In this document: in pieces, positions 1-9,276 of the stretch
How positions within the stretch are numbered: the first letter of the stretch is position 1
How the letters are laid out: each line of letters begins with the position of its first letter
From: Nevskiales bacterium
Lineage (GTDB): Bacteria; Pseudomonadota; Gammaproteobacteria; Nevskiales; Nevskiaceae
Reading direction: 5' to 3'
Assembly (NCBI GenBank): GCA_028698335.1
Contig: JAQVDP010000005.1
Span: forward strand, 186,001-250,000
DNA length: 64,000 nucleotides
Notes under the pieces: model-generated
Told to the model about the DNA's origin: nothing
What the model saw: only the letters and a program-made list of their open reading frames with translations
Databases searched by the model: none
Translations under genes and position numbers: made by a program

Positions 1-1164
1 GTCCGGAAGCTGCAGGCCGCATAGCCGCAGCCCGCCGTTGGCGTGCGGATTTGCGCCCATGCGCCGCTCGCCCCGAGGCGCAAGCGCCCGCAGCTCTGTG
101 CGCAGGCAGCCGTCGTCGTCGAACAGCTCCTCGGGCCGGTAGCTGCGCAGCCAGTCCTCCAGCTGGCGCAGATGGTCCGGTCGCGTGTGCAGCTCGGCGA
201 GCGGCACCTGGTGCGAGCGGAAATGCCCCTCGGTCTTCTTTCCGTCGACTTCCCTGGGCCCGGTCCAGCCCTTGGGCGAGCGCAGCACGATCATCGGCAA
301 GCGCGGGCGCTCGACGATCCCGTCGGTGCGTGCACGCTGTCGAATCGCCAGGATATCGGCGACCACCTCGTCGAGAACTGCGGCCATCGTACGGTGCATC
401 GCCATCGGCTCGTCGCCCTCGACGTAGCGCGGTGCGTAGCCGTACCCGCGCAGCAGCGCGTCGAGCTCTTCGGGTTCGATGCGCGCGAGCAGCGTCGGGT
501 TGGCGATCTTGTAGCCGTTCAGGTGCAGGATCGGCAGCACGGCACCGTCGCGCGCCGGGTTCAGGAACTTGCTCGAGTGCCAGGCCGTCGCCAGCGGGCC
601 GGTCTCGGCCTCGCCGTCGCCGACCACGCAGGCGACGATCAGGTCCGGGTTGTCGAAGGCCGCGCCGTAGGCATGGGATAGTGCATAGCCAAGCTCGCCG
701 CCCTCGTGAATCGATCCCGGCGTCTCGGCGGTAACGTGGCTGCCGACACCGCCGGGAAACGAAAACTGCCGGAAAAGCTTGCGCATCCCGGCGGCGTCCT
801 CGGTCACGTCCGGATACCGCTCGCTGTAGCTGCCTTCGAGATACGTATTGGCGACCAGCGCCGGTCCGCCGTGGCCGGGCCCGGCGACGTAGAGCACGTC
901 GAGATCGTGCGCCCGGATCACCCGGTTCAAGTGCGCGTAGATGAAGTTGAGTCCTGGCGAGGTGCCCCAGTGGCCGAGCAGGCGCGGCTTGATGTGCTCG
1001 GGCTTCAACGGCTCGCGCAGCAGGGGGTTGTCGAGCAGGTAGATCTGGCCGACCGACATATAGTTGGCGGCGCGCCACCAGGCGTCGAGAGCGCGCAGCT
1101 GCGCGTCGGGCAGTGCATCGGCCATTCCGGTTTTCTCCGTGAGCGGCGTGGCCTTCAGGTCCAT
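1..1164 (-). CDS. xfp: Phosphoketolase, N-terminal half (cut by window edge)
   Basis: Thiamine-diphosphate enzyme that cleaves xylulose-5-phosphate (and often fructose-6-phosphate) with phosphate to acetyl-phosphate plus an aldose phosphate. It acts in the cytoplasm and pairs with acetate kinase, encoded about 21 kb away on the same strand. About 388 of roughly 790 residues are inside the window; the 3' part lies beyond base 1. Visible family motifs are [12 protein letters not shown] near the N-terminus, [20 protein letters not shown] and the ThDP-binding [19 protein letters not shown]. The ATG at 1164 follows a GAGG box. An in-frame ATG at 1124 behind GGAG is an alternative start. Family assignment is firm; substrate preference cannot be read. 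Confidence 0.95.
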   Translation of the reverse strand, partial: MDLKATPLTEKTGMADALPDAQLRALDAWWRAANYMSVGQIYLLDNPLLREPLKPEHIKPRLLGHWGTSPGLNFIYAHLNRVIRAHDLDVLYVAGPGHGGPALVANTYLEGSYSERYPDVTEDAAGMRKLFRQFSFPGGVGSHVTAETPGSIHEGGELGYALSHAYGAAFDNPDLIVACVVGDGEAETGPLATAWHSSKFLNPARDGAVLPILHLNGYKIANPTLLARIEPEELDALLRGYGYAPRYVEGDEPMAMHRTMAAVLDEVVADILAIRQRARTDGIVERPRLPMIVLRSPKGWTGPREVDGKKTEGHFRSHQVPLAELHTRPDHLRQLEDWLRSYRPEELFDDDGCLRTELRALAPRGERRMGANPHANGGLRLCGLQLPD

Positions 1165-1193
1165 AGCGTGTACCTCGGATGGGTGGTGAGCGC

Positions 1194-1559
1194 TCAGCAG
1201 CCGCCGCGGCGGCGTGGCCGCTCGCCCGGTGGTGGCTCGTGAGAGGCGTACTTCTGCGGCTCGGCTTCGAAGCGCTTGCGCGTCTCTTCCGATTCGAAGT
1301 AGTAGGCGCGCCCGCCGTACACCGCTGTGAGCGCGCGGTCGGTCCGCACCGGATTGCCGCTCACCGGGTCCAGTGCCGCTGTGGCCTGGGCGTGCGGCGC
1401 TTCGACGTGCGCTGTGCCGCCGTGATCGGATGGCGGCGCACCGCGCCAGTCACGCGAGCCGCCGTGATGACCGCCCATACCGTGACCGCGCCGCAGTAGG
1501 AACCACGCGGCCGCCACGGCCACGAGCACCCAGATGATGTTTCCGTTCAACCAGTTCAT
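1194..1559 (-). CDS. Small membrane-anchored YHS-domain protein
   Basis: 121 residues. One N-terminal membrane helix (about residues 7-23, [15 protein letters not shown]) is followed by a Gly/His-rich linker and a YHS-like domain starting DPVSGNPV, with the later [19 protein letters not shown] core. YHS domains normally begin DPVCGM and bind metal; here the cysteine is serine, and the only cysteine in the protein is the last residue. It lies between the phosphoketolase gene and a broken zwf, whose remnant ends about 40 bp before this start. Role in metal binding is inferred from domain type and island context, and the missing cysteine weakens it. Confidence 0.75.
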   Translation of the reverse strand: MNWLNGNIIWVLVAVAAAWFLLRRGHGMGGHHGGSRDWRGAPPSDHGGTAHVEAPHAQATAALDPVSGNPVRTDRALTAVYGGRAYYFESEETRKRFEAEPQKYASHEPPPGERPRRRGGC

Positions 1560-1599
1560 GTTCGATACTCCTCGCTAGCATGTTCAACATCGAAGTTCT

Positions 1600-2820
1600 C
1601 GCCGACGCAGATTCGATGCACTCCTGATGCGCGAACAGCGTGCTGTCGCCGGCGATCACATCGCCCAGCAGGCGCTCGTAGGGCGCCTGGTCCTCGGTGC
1701 GCGAGTCGAGCATCAGCAGCTCGCGCTGTTCCCCGCTGAACTCCTTGTCCGGCCGCTTGACGCGCGCGGCGAACGCGATCGCCGCGTGCGGCGCGAGGCA
1801 AGAGCGCAGGTAGTTGGTGCGGCAGGCCGCTGGCGCTGAGTCGTCGAACAGACGCTGCGGCGGCGGCTTGAGCTCGACGAGGATCTCGGACGCGGTCGCC
1901 GCCAGGCATTTGCCGGCGCGCAGATTCCAGGGCACGCCCTGCCAACGCCACCAGTCGATGAACAGGCGCTGGGCGTAGAAGGCCTCCACGTCGGAGTCCG
2001 CTGCCACGCCCCGCTCGTCGCGGTAGCCGGCGTACTTGCCGCGCACTAGGTCCTCCGGCGCGACCGGGCGCATGGCGCGGAACACCTTGTATTTCTCGGC
2101 GTGCACCGCGTCGTGGCCCTGGTAGCCGAGCGGCTCCATCGCCAGCAGCGCGACGATCTGGAACAGGTGGTTCTGCACCACGTCGCGCAGGCAGCTGGCG
2201 CTTTCGTAGAACACGCCGCGATCCTGGACACCGAAGTTCCGCCAGCGTGATCTGCACGCTGGCGACGTGATCCAGGTTCCAGATCGGTTCCAGGAAGCTG
2301 TTGGCGAAGCGGAAGTAGAGGATGTTCATGATCGCCTCCTTGCCGAGGAAGTGATCGATGCGGTAGATCGCGTCGCCCGCGAAAGCCGACCGCAGCACGC
2401 CATCGAGCCTGCGCGCGGAGGCCAGATCGCGGTCGAACGGCTTTTCGACGATGACGCGCCCCCGTTCGGCGAGGCCGGCGCCGGCAAGTCCTGCGACGAC
2501 GGCCTCGAACAGCTCCGGCGGCACCGCCAGATAGAAGGTCGGGCGCCGAGCGCGGTTCGCAGGTGCGCATAGGTCGCCGCGTCACGGTAGTCGCCGGACA
2601 CGTAGCGCAGCGACACCGGCAGGGCCGCGTCGGTCGCTGCCAGAGTGAGGCTGTCGCGCACGCGCAGCCGCTCGTCGCTCCAGGCCGGACGCGCCACGCC
2701 CAGGACCGGCACGCGCAGCCGGCCGCGGGCGGCCAGCACGTGCAGCGCCGGAATGATCTTGCGGTAGGTGAGATCGCCGGTCACACCGAAAACGACGAGG
2801 GCGTCCGAGGGTTCGTGCAT
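1600..2820 (-). pseudogene. zwf: Glucose-6-phosphate dehydrogenase remnant, two frameshifts and 3' truncation
   Basis: The reading starts MHEPSDALVVFGVTGDLTYR at 2820, a typical G6PDH NADP-binding N-terminus, and then leaves frame near 2540. It resumes in a second frame with [19 protein letters not shown] and [20 protein letters not shown] (substrate-binding RIDHFLGK). It shifts again near 2238 and continues in a third frame with [36 protein letters not shown] and [19 protein letters not shown]. Homology stops near 1605, leaving out roughly the last 90-100 residues, so it is not only a base-calling problem. Each shift alone could be a sequence error, but the missing C-terminus argues for decay. 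The oxidative pentose-phosphate entry step would be lost here unless another copy exists. Confidence 0.85.
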
Positions 2821-2825
2821 CGGCT

Positions 2826-3482
2826 TCACCCCGGATCGCCGACGGGCGTGCCGAGGACTCTTTTGGCGGCGAAATGCAGGTAGACCACGACGCTCAGCGC
2901 TGCGGCGAAGAAGCACCACACCGAGATGAACCAGCGCGCGTAGAACAGATAGGCAACGACGGCGCCCGTGAGCGTCAGTGCGCCGAACAGTTTCATCACG
3001 CGGTGGCTGGACAGCAGCATGCTGGCGGTCGTCGCCGTCAGGTACAGCGTCATCACGATGGCGACGTAGAAGTGCGGCGAGTCGTAGTCGATGTGCTGGC
3101 CGACCGGGCGCGCGACGATCGGATTGGCGAACATGTTGTAGAGCAGGTAGGCGCCCACGGCGATGCCGCCCACGGACACGACGGCGAGCGCGCCCCGCCG
3201 TGGCGCCCGCGGCTCCAGCGCCCACGCCGCCAGCGGCACGTAGACGGGCCACAGCACGTGCGAGAAGACAGAGTAAGCCTGCGTCAGCACAGCGACGAGC
3301 CCGGGCGTGTCCCAGCCGAAAGCGAGCCAGAGCACGCCTTCGATGCCCTGCTGGATGCCGAACAGCAGCGGGATTGCGGCAAAGGGGCGCTCGCGCGGCT
3401 GCCGCGCAGCGCGCAGCGTGGCAGCGCCAATGCCCAGCAGCGCGGCGCCGGCAGTGAAGCTCGCGGCGGCGGAGAAGCACAT
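2826..3482 (-). CDS. DUF6629 family membrane protein
   Basis: 218 residues from the chosen ATG at 3482, which gives the family-typical beginning MCFSAAASFTAGAALLGIG. A longer reading to 3527 would overlap hflC and add an unlikely tail. About seven hydrophobic segments cover most of the chain. The start lies one base after the hflC stop and the stop is 5 bp before the zwf remnant, so it is probably cotranscribed with hflKC. The family is uncharacterised. No catalytic motif is visible, and a link to HflKC is suggested only by position. Confidence 0.8.
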   Translation of the reverse strand: MCFSAAASFTAGAALLGIGAATLRAARQPRERPFAAIPLLFGIQQGIEGVLWLAFGWDTPGLVAVLTQAYSVFSHVLWPVYVPLAAWALEPRAPRRGALAVVSVGGIAVGAYLLYNMFANPIVARPVGQHIDYDSPHFYVAIVMTLYLTATTASMLLSSHRVMKLFGALTLTGAVVAYLFYARWFISVWCFFAAALSVVVYLHFAAKRVLGTPVGDPG

Positions 3483-3483
3483 C

Positions 3484-4446
3484 TCAGCGCCTCCCCTGGG
3501 TCGCATCGGGCCCGTTGAGCAGGCCATAGAGCTGGCTGTCGGTGGTCAGTAGCAGCGTCGTGCCCGGATCGATCACCGCCTCATAGGTTTCGAGCGTCCG
3601 TACGAAGTCGTACAAGTCGCGCGACGCGGCGGTCTGATCGTAGGCACGGGCGTAGATCGCGGTGGCCTTGGCATCCGCGACGCCCTTGATGGTCTGGGTC
3701 TTGCGGTAAGCTTCCGATTCGATCTGCTGGAGATCCTTCTCCTTGTTGCCGATGATCCGGGCCGCTTCGCCCGCGCCTTCAGAGCGGAACCGCTCGGCGA
3801 TCTGCTGGCGTTCGCTGATCATTCGCGCATAGATCTTCTGGCGCACGCTTTCGTTGTAGTTGATGCGCTTGAAGCGCACGTCCAGGAGCTCGATGCCGAA
3901 CTCTTCGAGCTTTCCGGAGGCGGCTGCGAAAATATCCTCCTCGATCAGCCTGCGGCCTCGCTGGATCGGCAGCAGCCTGCCGATATCGGCGCTCGCCAGC
4001 AGCGGATCGAAGGACGCCGTCCTGTCTCTGGTCGTGCGCACGATCTCGATCAGCTCGTGCTTGGCGACGGCATTGCGGGTTTCGCTGCCGAGAATGTCTT
4101 CGAGCCTCGACTGCGCGCTGCGTTCATCGCGAAGTCGCAGGAAATACTGGAGCGGATCCTTGATACGCCAGCGCCCGAACGTGTCCACCGTGATGTAGAG
4201 CTTGTCCTTGGTGGGCATGTCGCTGGCCAGACCGTCCCACATCAGGATGCGCTTTTCGATCCGGTTGACGACCTGGATGAACGGGACCTTGAACTTCAAT
4301 CCGGCATCGGTGACGACATCGCCGACCGGCTCGCCGAACTGCGTGATGATGACCTGCTCGGTTTCATTTACCTGAAAGGCCGATTGATATGCCAGCAGCG
4401 CCAAAACGGCAACGACGATGATCGCGGTGGAAGTCAGTCTGCTCAT
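3484..4446 (-). CDS. hflC: Protease modulator HflC (band 7/SPFH)
   Basis: 320 residues with one N-terminal membrane anchor (about residues 7-22), then an SPFH/band 7 domain (NETEQVIITQFGEPVG, later VDVRFKRINYNESV-like segment) and a coiled-coil rich in Glu/Arg/Gln. HflC forms a periplasm-exposed complex with HflK that wraps the membrane protease FtsH and tempers its action. The gene overlaps hflK by 4 nt (ATGA), which supports coupled translation. A separate ftsH is present in this window at 41.6 kb, so this may be a dedicated island HflKC-FtsH set in addition to the housekeeping one. Length matches the family. Confidence 0.93.
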   Translation of the reverse strand: MSRLTSTAIIVVAVLALLAYQSAFQVNETEQVIITQFGEPVGDVVTDAGLKFKVPFIQVVNRIEKRILMWDGLASDMPTKDKLYITVDTFGRWRIKDPLQYFLRLRDERSAQSRLEDILGSETRNAVAKHELIEIVRTTRDRTASFDPLLASADIGRLLPIQRGRRLIEEDIFAAASGKLEEFGIELLDVRFKRINYNESVRQKIYARMISERQQIAERFRSEGAGEAARIIGNKEKDLQQIESEAYRKTQTIKGVADAKATAIYARAYDQTAASRDLYDFVRTLETYEAVIDPGTTLLLTTDSQLYGLLNGPDATQGRR

Positions 4447-5420
4447 TGTTCGGCTCCCGGGCGGGAATTGAGTTGCAGCAGCGGCAGCACCGACGCCGCC
4501 TTGTCGTCGAGCACGACCTTGCTCTCGACCTTCGGCAACACGGCGGACATGGTTTCGAGGTACAGACGTCGTTTGGTCACGCCGGGCGCTTTCAGATACT
4601 CGGCCAGCAGGGCGTCGAATCTGGCGGCATCACCTTCGGCCTGATTGACGCGCTGAATCGCGTAACCTTCCGCTGCCTGGATCGACTGGTCGGCCATGCC
4701 CCTGGCTTTGGGCACGGCCTTGTTGTACTCGCCGCGGGCGACGTTGATCATGCGCTCGCGTTCCTGCTGCGCCTCGTTGACCTCGTCAAACGAGGCTTTC
4801 ACCGGTTTCGGCGGATTGACGTTCTTCAGCTGGACCTGGTCGATGCGCAGGCCCATCTGATAGAGATTCACTACTTCCTGCAATTTCACCAACGCGCTGG
4901 ATTCGATCTCCTGGCGGCCGATCGTGAGCACTTCATCCACGGTGCGGTCACCGATAACTTCGCGCATGACCGACTCGGAGATATCCCGCAGTGCGGAGCC
5001 CGGGTTCCGGACTTTGAACAGGTAGTCGTAGGCGTTTTCGATGCGGAACTGGATCACCCATTCGACCAGCGCGGAATTCAGGTCGCCGCTGACCATGGTC
5101 GATTCCAGGTCCCATTCGCGCGGAGTCGAAACCTGATCGCTGAAGGTGGCGCCGGAGGTGCCAAAGCCGAACTCCTCCTTGAGCTGCCGCTTGGTGGGTA
5201 CCAGCGTCACGCGGTCGATGCCCAGCGGAATCTTGAAATGCAGGCCCGGTTCGACGACGTAGTGATAGTGGCCGAAGCGTTGAACCACACCCACGGATTC
5301 GGCCGGAACGGTGAAGAAGCTGCTCAATGCGGCAAGCACCAGCACGGCGGCAGCAGCGAGGCCGCCGATCGTGCTGAGGTTTATTTGAAAATCAGGCAGG
5401 CCCGGTATTTGTGCGTCCAT
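4443..5420 (-). CDS. hflK: Protease modulator HflK (band 7/SPFH)
   Basis: 325 residues from the ATG at 5420 (MDAQIPGLPDFQINL), which has GGGAG seven bases upstream; an earlier in-frame ATG at 5516 would run into the upstream gene. One membrane segment (about residues 15-32) is followed by the SPFH domain, including FFTVPAESVGVVQRFGHYHY and the HFKIPLGIDRV region, then a coiled-coil with NEAQQERERMINVARGEYNK. It is the partner of HflC in the FtsH-regulating membrane complex. The N-terminus is shorter than in E. coli HflK and lacks its Gly/Pro-rich cytoplasmic leader. Confidence 0.92.
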   Translation of the reverse strand: MDAQIPGLPDFQINLSTIGGLAAAAVLVLAALSSFFTVPAESVGVVQRFGHYHYVVEPGLHFKIPLGIDRVTLVPTKRQLKEEFGFGTSGATFSDQVSTPREWDLESTMVSGDLNSALVEWVIQFRIENAYDYLFKVRNPGSALRDISESVMREVIGDRTVDEVLTIGRQEIESSALVKLQEVVNLYQMGLRIDQVQLKNVNPPKPVKASFDEVNEAQQERERMINVARGEYNKAVPKARGMADQSIQAAEGYAIQRVNQAEGDAARFDALLAEYLKAPGVTKRRLYLETMSAVLPKVESKVVLDDKAASVLPLLQLNSRPGAEQ

Positions 5421-5466
5421 GGAGATACTCCCAAGAATTGGTTGATGTGGTCGTATTCGATCCTCT

Positions 5467-7176
5467 CTAGACGATGCAGCGGTCCCAGCCCGCGTAGGCG
5501 TCCCCGACGGTGCCACGCGGCAGCGCCAGCAGGATCAGCAGCGCGCCGCTCGCCACGCCGTTCCAGATCGCCGCTGTCGAGCCGGCGCCGTCGAGCAGCC
5601 ACGGCGCGACGATCAGCCAGGCGCCGAACGGCACGTTGATGAAACGGATCGCGCGGCCGACTTCGGCCAGGGCCATGATCGAAAACGTCACCGCCAGCGC
5701 GCCGATCAGGTGATCGCTGTCGGCCATCGCCCCCGAGGTGTCGAAGGTCAGCCGCGTGAACGTCAGCCAGACGCCGATGGCGATGCTGGCGAGCAGCGTC
5801 CAAGGATAGGTCACGCCGCGCGTGGCCTGGGCCCATTGCTCGGCCGGACTGGCGACAAGCCCCTTGTCCGGATCGTCCATGCCGCCGTCCATCGCATCGC
5901 CGGTCCAGAACGTGCGCCAGAACGGCTTGCCCTGGCGGCGAGCCCAGACCAGGAACTGGCCCATCGCGACGAACTCGTTGAGCGAATACGGGATCATCAC
6001 CGCCATCGCCAGCGCCGCGATCAGGCATAGCGTGCACCAGGTGCCGATCACGATCGGCTGGATGATGATGAAGTAGATGCTGACCACGCCCAGCGGCAGG
6101 ATCAGGATGGCGAAGCCGAGCACCATCCACGGCATCGTGCGCCAGCGATCCTTGCCGGCCATCCAGGCCATCACCAGCTCCAGCGTGTAGACGATGCCGC
6201 CGAGCGCACCGTCGGGAATCGGCCAGGCTTTGGAGACGTCGGAGGTGGTGATCGTCTCGGTGCCGTTCATCACCCCTTTCATCTCGCCGCTGCCGGCGAA
6301 GAAGGGCTCCCAGACCGAATCGAGGTGGCCGAGCTGGTAAGCGCCGAGGATGCGTGCGATCAGAAAGCCGACCATCGCGAGCACGCCGATCGGCATGCGC
6401 TGCAGCCAGGTCGACGGACAGTAGGCCCAGCCCGGCGGCACGTCCGGTTTGCCCATCATGCCGGCCATGCTCATGCCCGGCATCATCGGAATCAGCACCG
6501 ACAGCGCGATCACCAGTGCACCGACCAGCGTGCCGTTGGCATAGGCTTCCGGCAGCGGTGTCCAGAACATCAGCGGCGCGAACAGCAGCCACAGGCCAAC
6601 GAAGGCGTTGGCCCACTGCGCCCACGGATTGCGCCGCCAGGCGTCTGCCGACAGCGCGCTGAACAGGATCACGAGGATGCCGCTGGCGACGTCGCTCCAG
6701 GTCATCGCCATGTTGCGCCACTCGAACGACGGCAGCCCGCGTTCGGCCATGACCCGCAGCTGGTTGGCGTCGGGCGAAAAGTCGCTGAGGTAACCGAGCG
6801 TGAACGGGCTCAGCAGCAGCCAGAAGCCGAGCATCAGGTTGACGTAGTGCGGCCACAGCATGTTGCGATGCGTCTCGACCATCATGTCGGCCGGGCTGGC
6901 GGCGTGCGCGGCGTCGTGGGCGCCGGCCCCGCGCGGCACCAGCGGCATGCCGCACTTGGGACAGTGCCCCGGCTGGCTGCGCACGATCTCGGAGTGCATC
7001 GGGCAGGTGTACTCGACCGTTGCCGGCGCCGCCGCCGGTTCGCGCAGCACCAGGTTCATGCCGCATTTCGGACAGCTGCCGGGTTCGCGGCGCACCACCT
7101 CCGGGTGCATCGGGCAGGTGTATTCGACGGCCGCCGCCGTTGCGGCGTAGCCATGCTCGCCGTGATGCTCATGCAT
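5467..7176 (-). CDS. Membrane protein with two CPMH metal-binding domains, SPW repeats and a VKOR domain
   Basis: 569 residues. Two tandem heavy-metal-binding domains come first (about 18-46 and 53-80: YTCPMHPEV...CPKCGM and [10 protein letters not shown]...CPKCGM). A SPW-type segment ([17 protein letters not shown], about 115) and a second one ([16 protein letters not shown]) follow. The centre is a vitamin-K-epoxide-reductase-like domain with [16 protein letters not shown] and the redox [17 protein letters not shown] further SPW segment ([12 protein letters not shown]) is near the C-terminus. VKOR proteins reoxidise thiol oxidoreductases with quinone. The metal domains suggest a copper-linked thiol function at the inner membrane. 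It overlaps the upstream SDR gene by 8 nt. The domain calls are firm; the role is inference. Confidence 0.85.
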   Translation of the reverse strand: MHEHHGEHGYAATAAAVEYTCPMHPEVVRREPGSCPKCGMNLVLREPAAAPATVEYTCPMHSEIVRSQPGHCPKCGMPLVPRGAGAHDAAHAASPADMMVETHRNMLWPHYVNLMLGFWLLLSPFTLGYLSDFSPDANQLRVMAERGLPSFEWRNMAMTWSDVASGILVILFSALSADAWRRNPWAQWANAFVGLWLLFAPLMFWTPLPEAYANGTLVGALVIALSVLIPMMPGMSMAGMMGKPDVPPGWAYCPSTWLQRMPIGVLAMVGFLIARILGAYQLGHLDSVWEPFFAGSGEMKGVMNGTETITTSDVSKAWPIPDGALGGIVYTLELVMAWMAGKDRWRTMPWMVLGFAILILPLGVVSIYFIIIQPIVIGTWCTLCLIAALAMAVMIPYSLNEFVAMGQFLVWARRQGKPFWRTFWTGDAMDGGMDDPDKGLVASPAEQWAQATRGVTYPWTLLASIAIGVWLTFTRLTFDTSGAMADSDHLIGALAVTFSIMALAEVGRAIRFINVPFGAWLIVAPWLLDGAGSTAAIWNGVASGALLILLALPRGTVGDAYAGWDRCIV

Positions 7177-8512
7177 GGCGGTGCTCCCTGGCGTGGCGCA
7201 GTTCCAGCGCCATGCCGCACTTCGGGCAGCGCCCCGGCACCTTGCTGACGACCTCGGGATGCATCGGGCAGGTGTATTCGGCGTCCGCCGCTACGGCAGC
7301 CGCCTGCAGCGCCTCGCCGCAACGCGGGCAGTTGCCGGGTGAGGACTGGCACACGTCCTCGTGCATCGGGCAGCTGTGCATATGGCAGGCGGCTTCCTCC
7401 GTCGTCACTGCACCGACCGGCGCCGGCGCGATCTTTGCCGCCAGCTTCGCCAGCGCCTCCGGCGGTTCGAGGCCGTGTTCGCGGTACCACTGCAGCGGAT
7501 CTGTCTGCAGCGCCGCGACCATTTTCGGCAGACTCTTGCGCAGCGTGTGCTGCGGCTGCCAGCCGAGCAGCTCCTGCGCGCGCGTGATGTCGAGCGCGTA
7601 GTGGTCGTTGGCCCGGTCGATCATCCACGGCTTGATGAACGGGTGCTGCCCGGGCAGATGGTCCTGCACCCAGGCGCCGGCCTTGGCGATCAGGCCGGGC
7701 ACGTTGTGCGTTTCCGACGACTTGCCGTGAATCAGGCGCATGAACGTGTGCTGCAGCTCGTCGTAGCTCAGCGTTTCCGGCTCGCCGATCAGGATCGCCG
7801 TTTCGGCCGGCAGCCCAGCGCGACCGTCGACCGTGCGTTCGATCGCGTCGACCACGTCGTCGAGATGGATGAACGACTGGCCGTGCGAGACCTCGCCGGA
7901 ATACAGATGCCCGGCCATCTGGTGCTCGCAGATGCGCTGGATCTGGTGCGCCAGTGGCGGCGAGTGACAGACGTCGTCGTAGACGCCGGCCAGGCGCAGG
8001 ACGACCGAACGAATGGCGCCCCGCTCGTCGTGGATCAGCCGCTCGGTGCGCACCTTGGATTCCGGATAGGCCCAGGTCGGCTGCAACGGCCAGTCCTCGT
8101 TGATGAACTCGCCGGGCTCGCCGGGCCTGTGCACGAGCATCGTGCTGCTGAATACGAATTGCTCGACGTCGAAGCCGTCGCGCAGGCCGCGCAGCAGGCG
8201 CCGCGTGCCCTCCACAGTGATCTGGTCGTATTTGGGACTCGGCTTGCCGAGGAAGTCGTAATACGCGGCGAGATGGATGACCGAGGCCACGTGCGTGCCA
8301 TGGTGCTCGCGCAGCGTGCGCAGCGCCTCACGCACGCCCTCGTCGGAGGCGATGTCGGCGGCAATGAATTCGCAGTCCGGCAGCGGTTGCGCCGGCGCCC
8401 TCAGGTCGAATCCGACCACTTTGTATTTCGTGCTCAGGCGGCGCATCACCGCGCTGCCAATGCGCCCGGTCGCGCCGGTGACGACAACCGTGTCCTGCGT
8501 GTGCGTGTTCAT
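7169..8512 (-). CDS. Extended short-chain dehydrogenase/epimerase with two C-terminal CPMH metal-binding domains
   Basis: 447 residues from ATG 8512, which overlaps the stop of the lycopene-cyclase-domain gene (ATGA). Residues 1 to about 360 form an NAD(P)-dependent epimerase/dehydratase fold: [15 protein letters not shown] is the GxxGxxG dinucleotide motif and AYPESK supplies the catalytic Tyr-xxx-Lys. Two heavy-metal-binding domains sit at the end ([20 protein letters not shown] and [12 protein letters not shown]...CPKCGM, about residues 390-443), matching those at the N-terminus of the next protein. Fusion of an SDR to such domains is unusual. The substrate is unknown; the neighbouring carotenoid-cyclase-like gene hints at an isoprenoid or lipid substrate, but this is inference. 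Confidence 0.85.
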   Translation of the reverse strand: MNTHTQDTVVVTGATGRIGSAVMRRLSTKYKVVGFDLRAPAQPLPDCEFIAADIASDEGVREALRTLREHHGTHVASVIHLAAYYDFLGKPSPKYDQITVEGTRRLLRGLRDGFDVEQFVFSSTMLVHRPGEPGEFINEDWPLQPTWAYPESKVRTERLIHDERGAIRSVVLRLAGVYDDVCHSPPLAHQIQRICEHQMAGHLYSGEVSHGQSFIHLDDVVDAIERTVDGRAGLPAETAILIGEPETLSYDELQHTFMRLIHGKSSETHNVPGLIAKAGAWVQDHLPGQHPFIKPWMIDRANDHYALDITRAQELLGWQPQHTLRKSLPKMVAALQTDPLQWYREHGLEPPEALAKLAAKIAPAPVGAVTTEEAACHMHSCPMHEDVCQSSPGNCPRCGEALQAAAVAADAEYTCPMHPEVVSKVPGRCPKCGMALELRHAREHRHA

Positions 8513-9255
8513 GTTCTGGGTTCCTCTCGTCTGGCGGTGGGGGAGGGTGCCGGCCCGGCGCCGAGCGGCTCGGCGCGCGTCCAGGTGAAGTGCTCGTAGA
8601 TGCCGGCCCAATACGTGCCGAAGGCAAAGCCGAAGGCCAGCTCCTCCAGCGGGATGCCGGCCGGGTGGATGCCGGACAGCGCCGGCAGATTCCAGACCTG
8701 CTCGATGTAGCCCGGCGCGAATGCGATCAGCAGTGCCATGAACAGGGCATACAGCACGGTGAACAACAGCCCGCCGATCACCGTGCCGCGCAGCAGATCC
8801 GGACGGCACAGCACGTTGGCGGCGCCGCCGATGAGCAGCGCCGTGATCGCCGGATAGATCGGATTCCATGGCAGCAGGTACAGAGGCGGAAACGCCAGTA
8901 CCGGCGCGGCAAAGGCGAGCCGGTGGAAGCGATGCCGTGAGGCGCGCTGTTCCGATGCGGGTACCGCTCGCGGCGCCCGCCGCGCGAGCACGGTGTAGAG
9001 CCCTGCGCCGATGCCGCCGATCGCAAAGCTGAAGATCAGGCTTTCGACATCGAAGCCCGTGCGCTGCGCCAGCTCGAACAGGCTCGGCGGGTTCCAGTAT
9101 TCGGGCACGAAGATCGGCTCGGTCAGGCCGAGCAGGCTCGTCCATCCGCTGACGCGCAACATCTCGCGGCGGAAGCCGGCCGCCACCGCGTACATCGCCA
9201 GCCACGGCACCAGGAAGGCGGCGGACCACAGCAGCCAGACGTAGTGGTAGCTCAT
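8509..9255 (-). CDS. Lycopene-cyclase-domain membrane protein
   Basis: 248 residues with about six or seven membrane helices. The segment AGIPLEELAFGFAFGTYWAG near residue 205 matches the PxEE motif of CrtYc/CrtYd-type lycopene cyclase domains, and PIFVPEYWNPPSLF carries the conserved E-x-W-type patch. Such domains cyclise the ends of lycopene, but no phytoene synthase or desaturase is present, and the domain also occurs in uncharacterised proteins. It starts 21 bp after the glucan phosphorylase stop and overlaps the SDR start by 4 nt, so it belongs to the SDR/VKOR unit. Confidence 0.75.
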   Translation of the reverse strand: MSYHYVWLLWSAAFLVPWLAMYAVAAGFRREMLRVSGWTSLLGLTEPIFVPEYWNPPSLFELAQRTGFDVESLIFSFAIGGIGAGLYTVLARRAPRAVPASEQRASRHRFHRLAFAAPVLAFPPLYLLPWNPIYPAITALLIGGAANVLCRPDLLRGTVIGGLLFTVLYALFMALLIAFAPGYIEQVWNLPALSGIHPAGIPLEELAFGFAFGTYWAGIYEHFTWTRAEPLGAGPAPSPTARREEPRT

Positions 9256-9276
9256 CGCGATGGGTCCATGTCCGGG

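Noticed and set aside
43..1242. Long plus-strand open frames opposite the phosphoketolase gene
   Set aside because: Arg/Ala/Val-rich antisense shadows of a clear minus-strand enzyme; typical of high-GC DNA.
3860..5639. Plus-strand 397-codon frame opposite hflK and hflC
   Set aside because: No family motif, and the minus strand has two well-matched SPFH proteins with coupled start and stop.
8509..9255. Carotenoid biosynthesis pathway
   Set aside because: Only a cyclase-like domain is present; no phytoene synthase or desaturase is in the window, so a pathway call is not supported.
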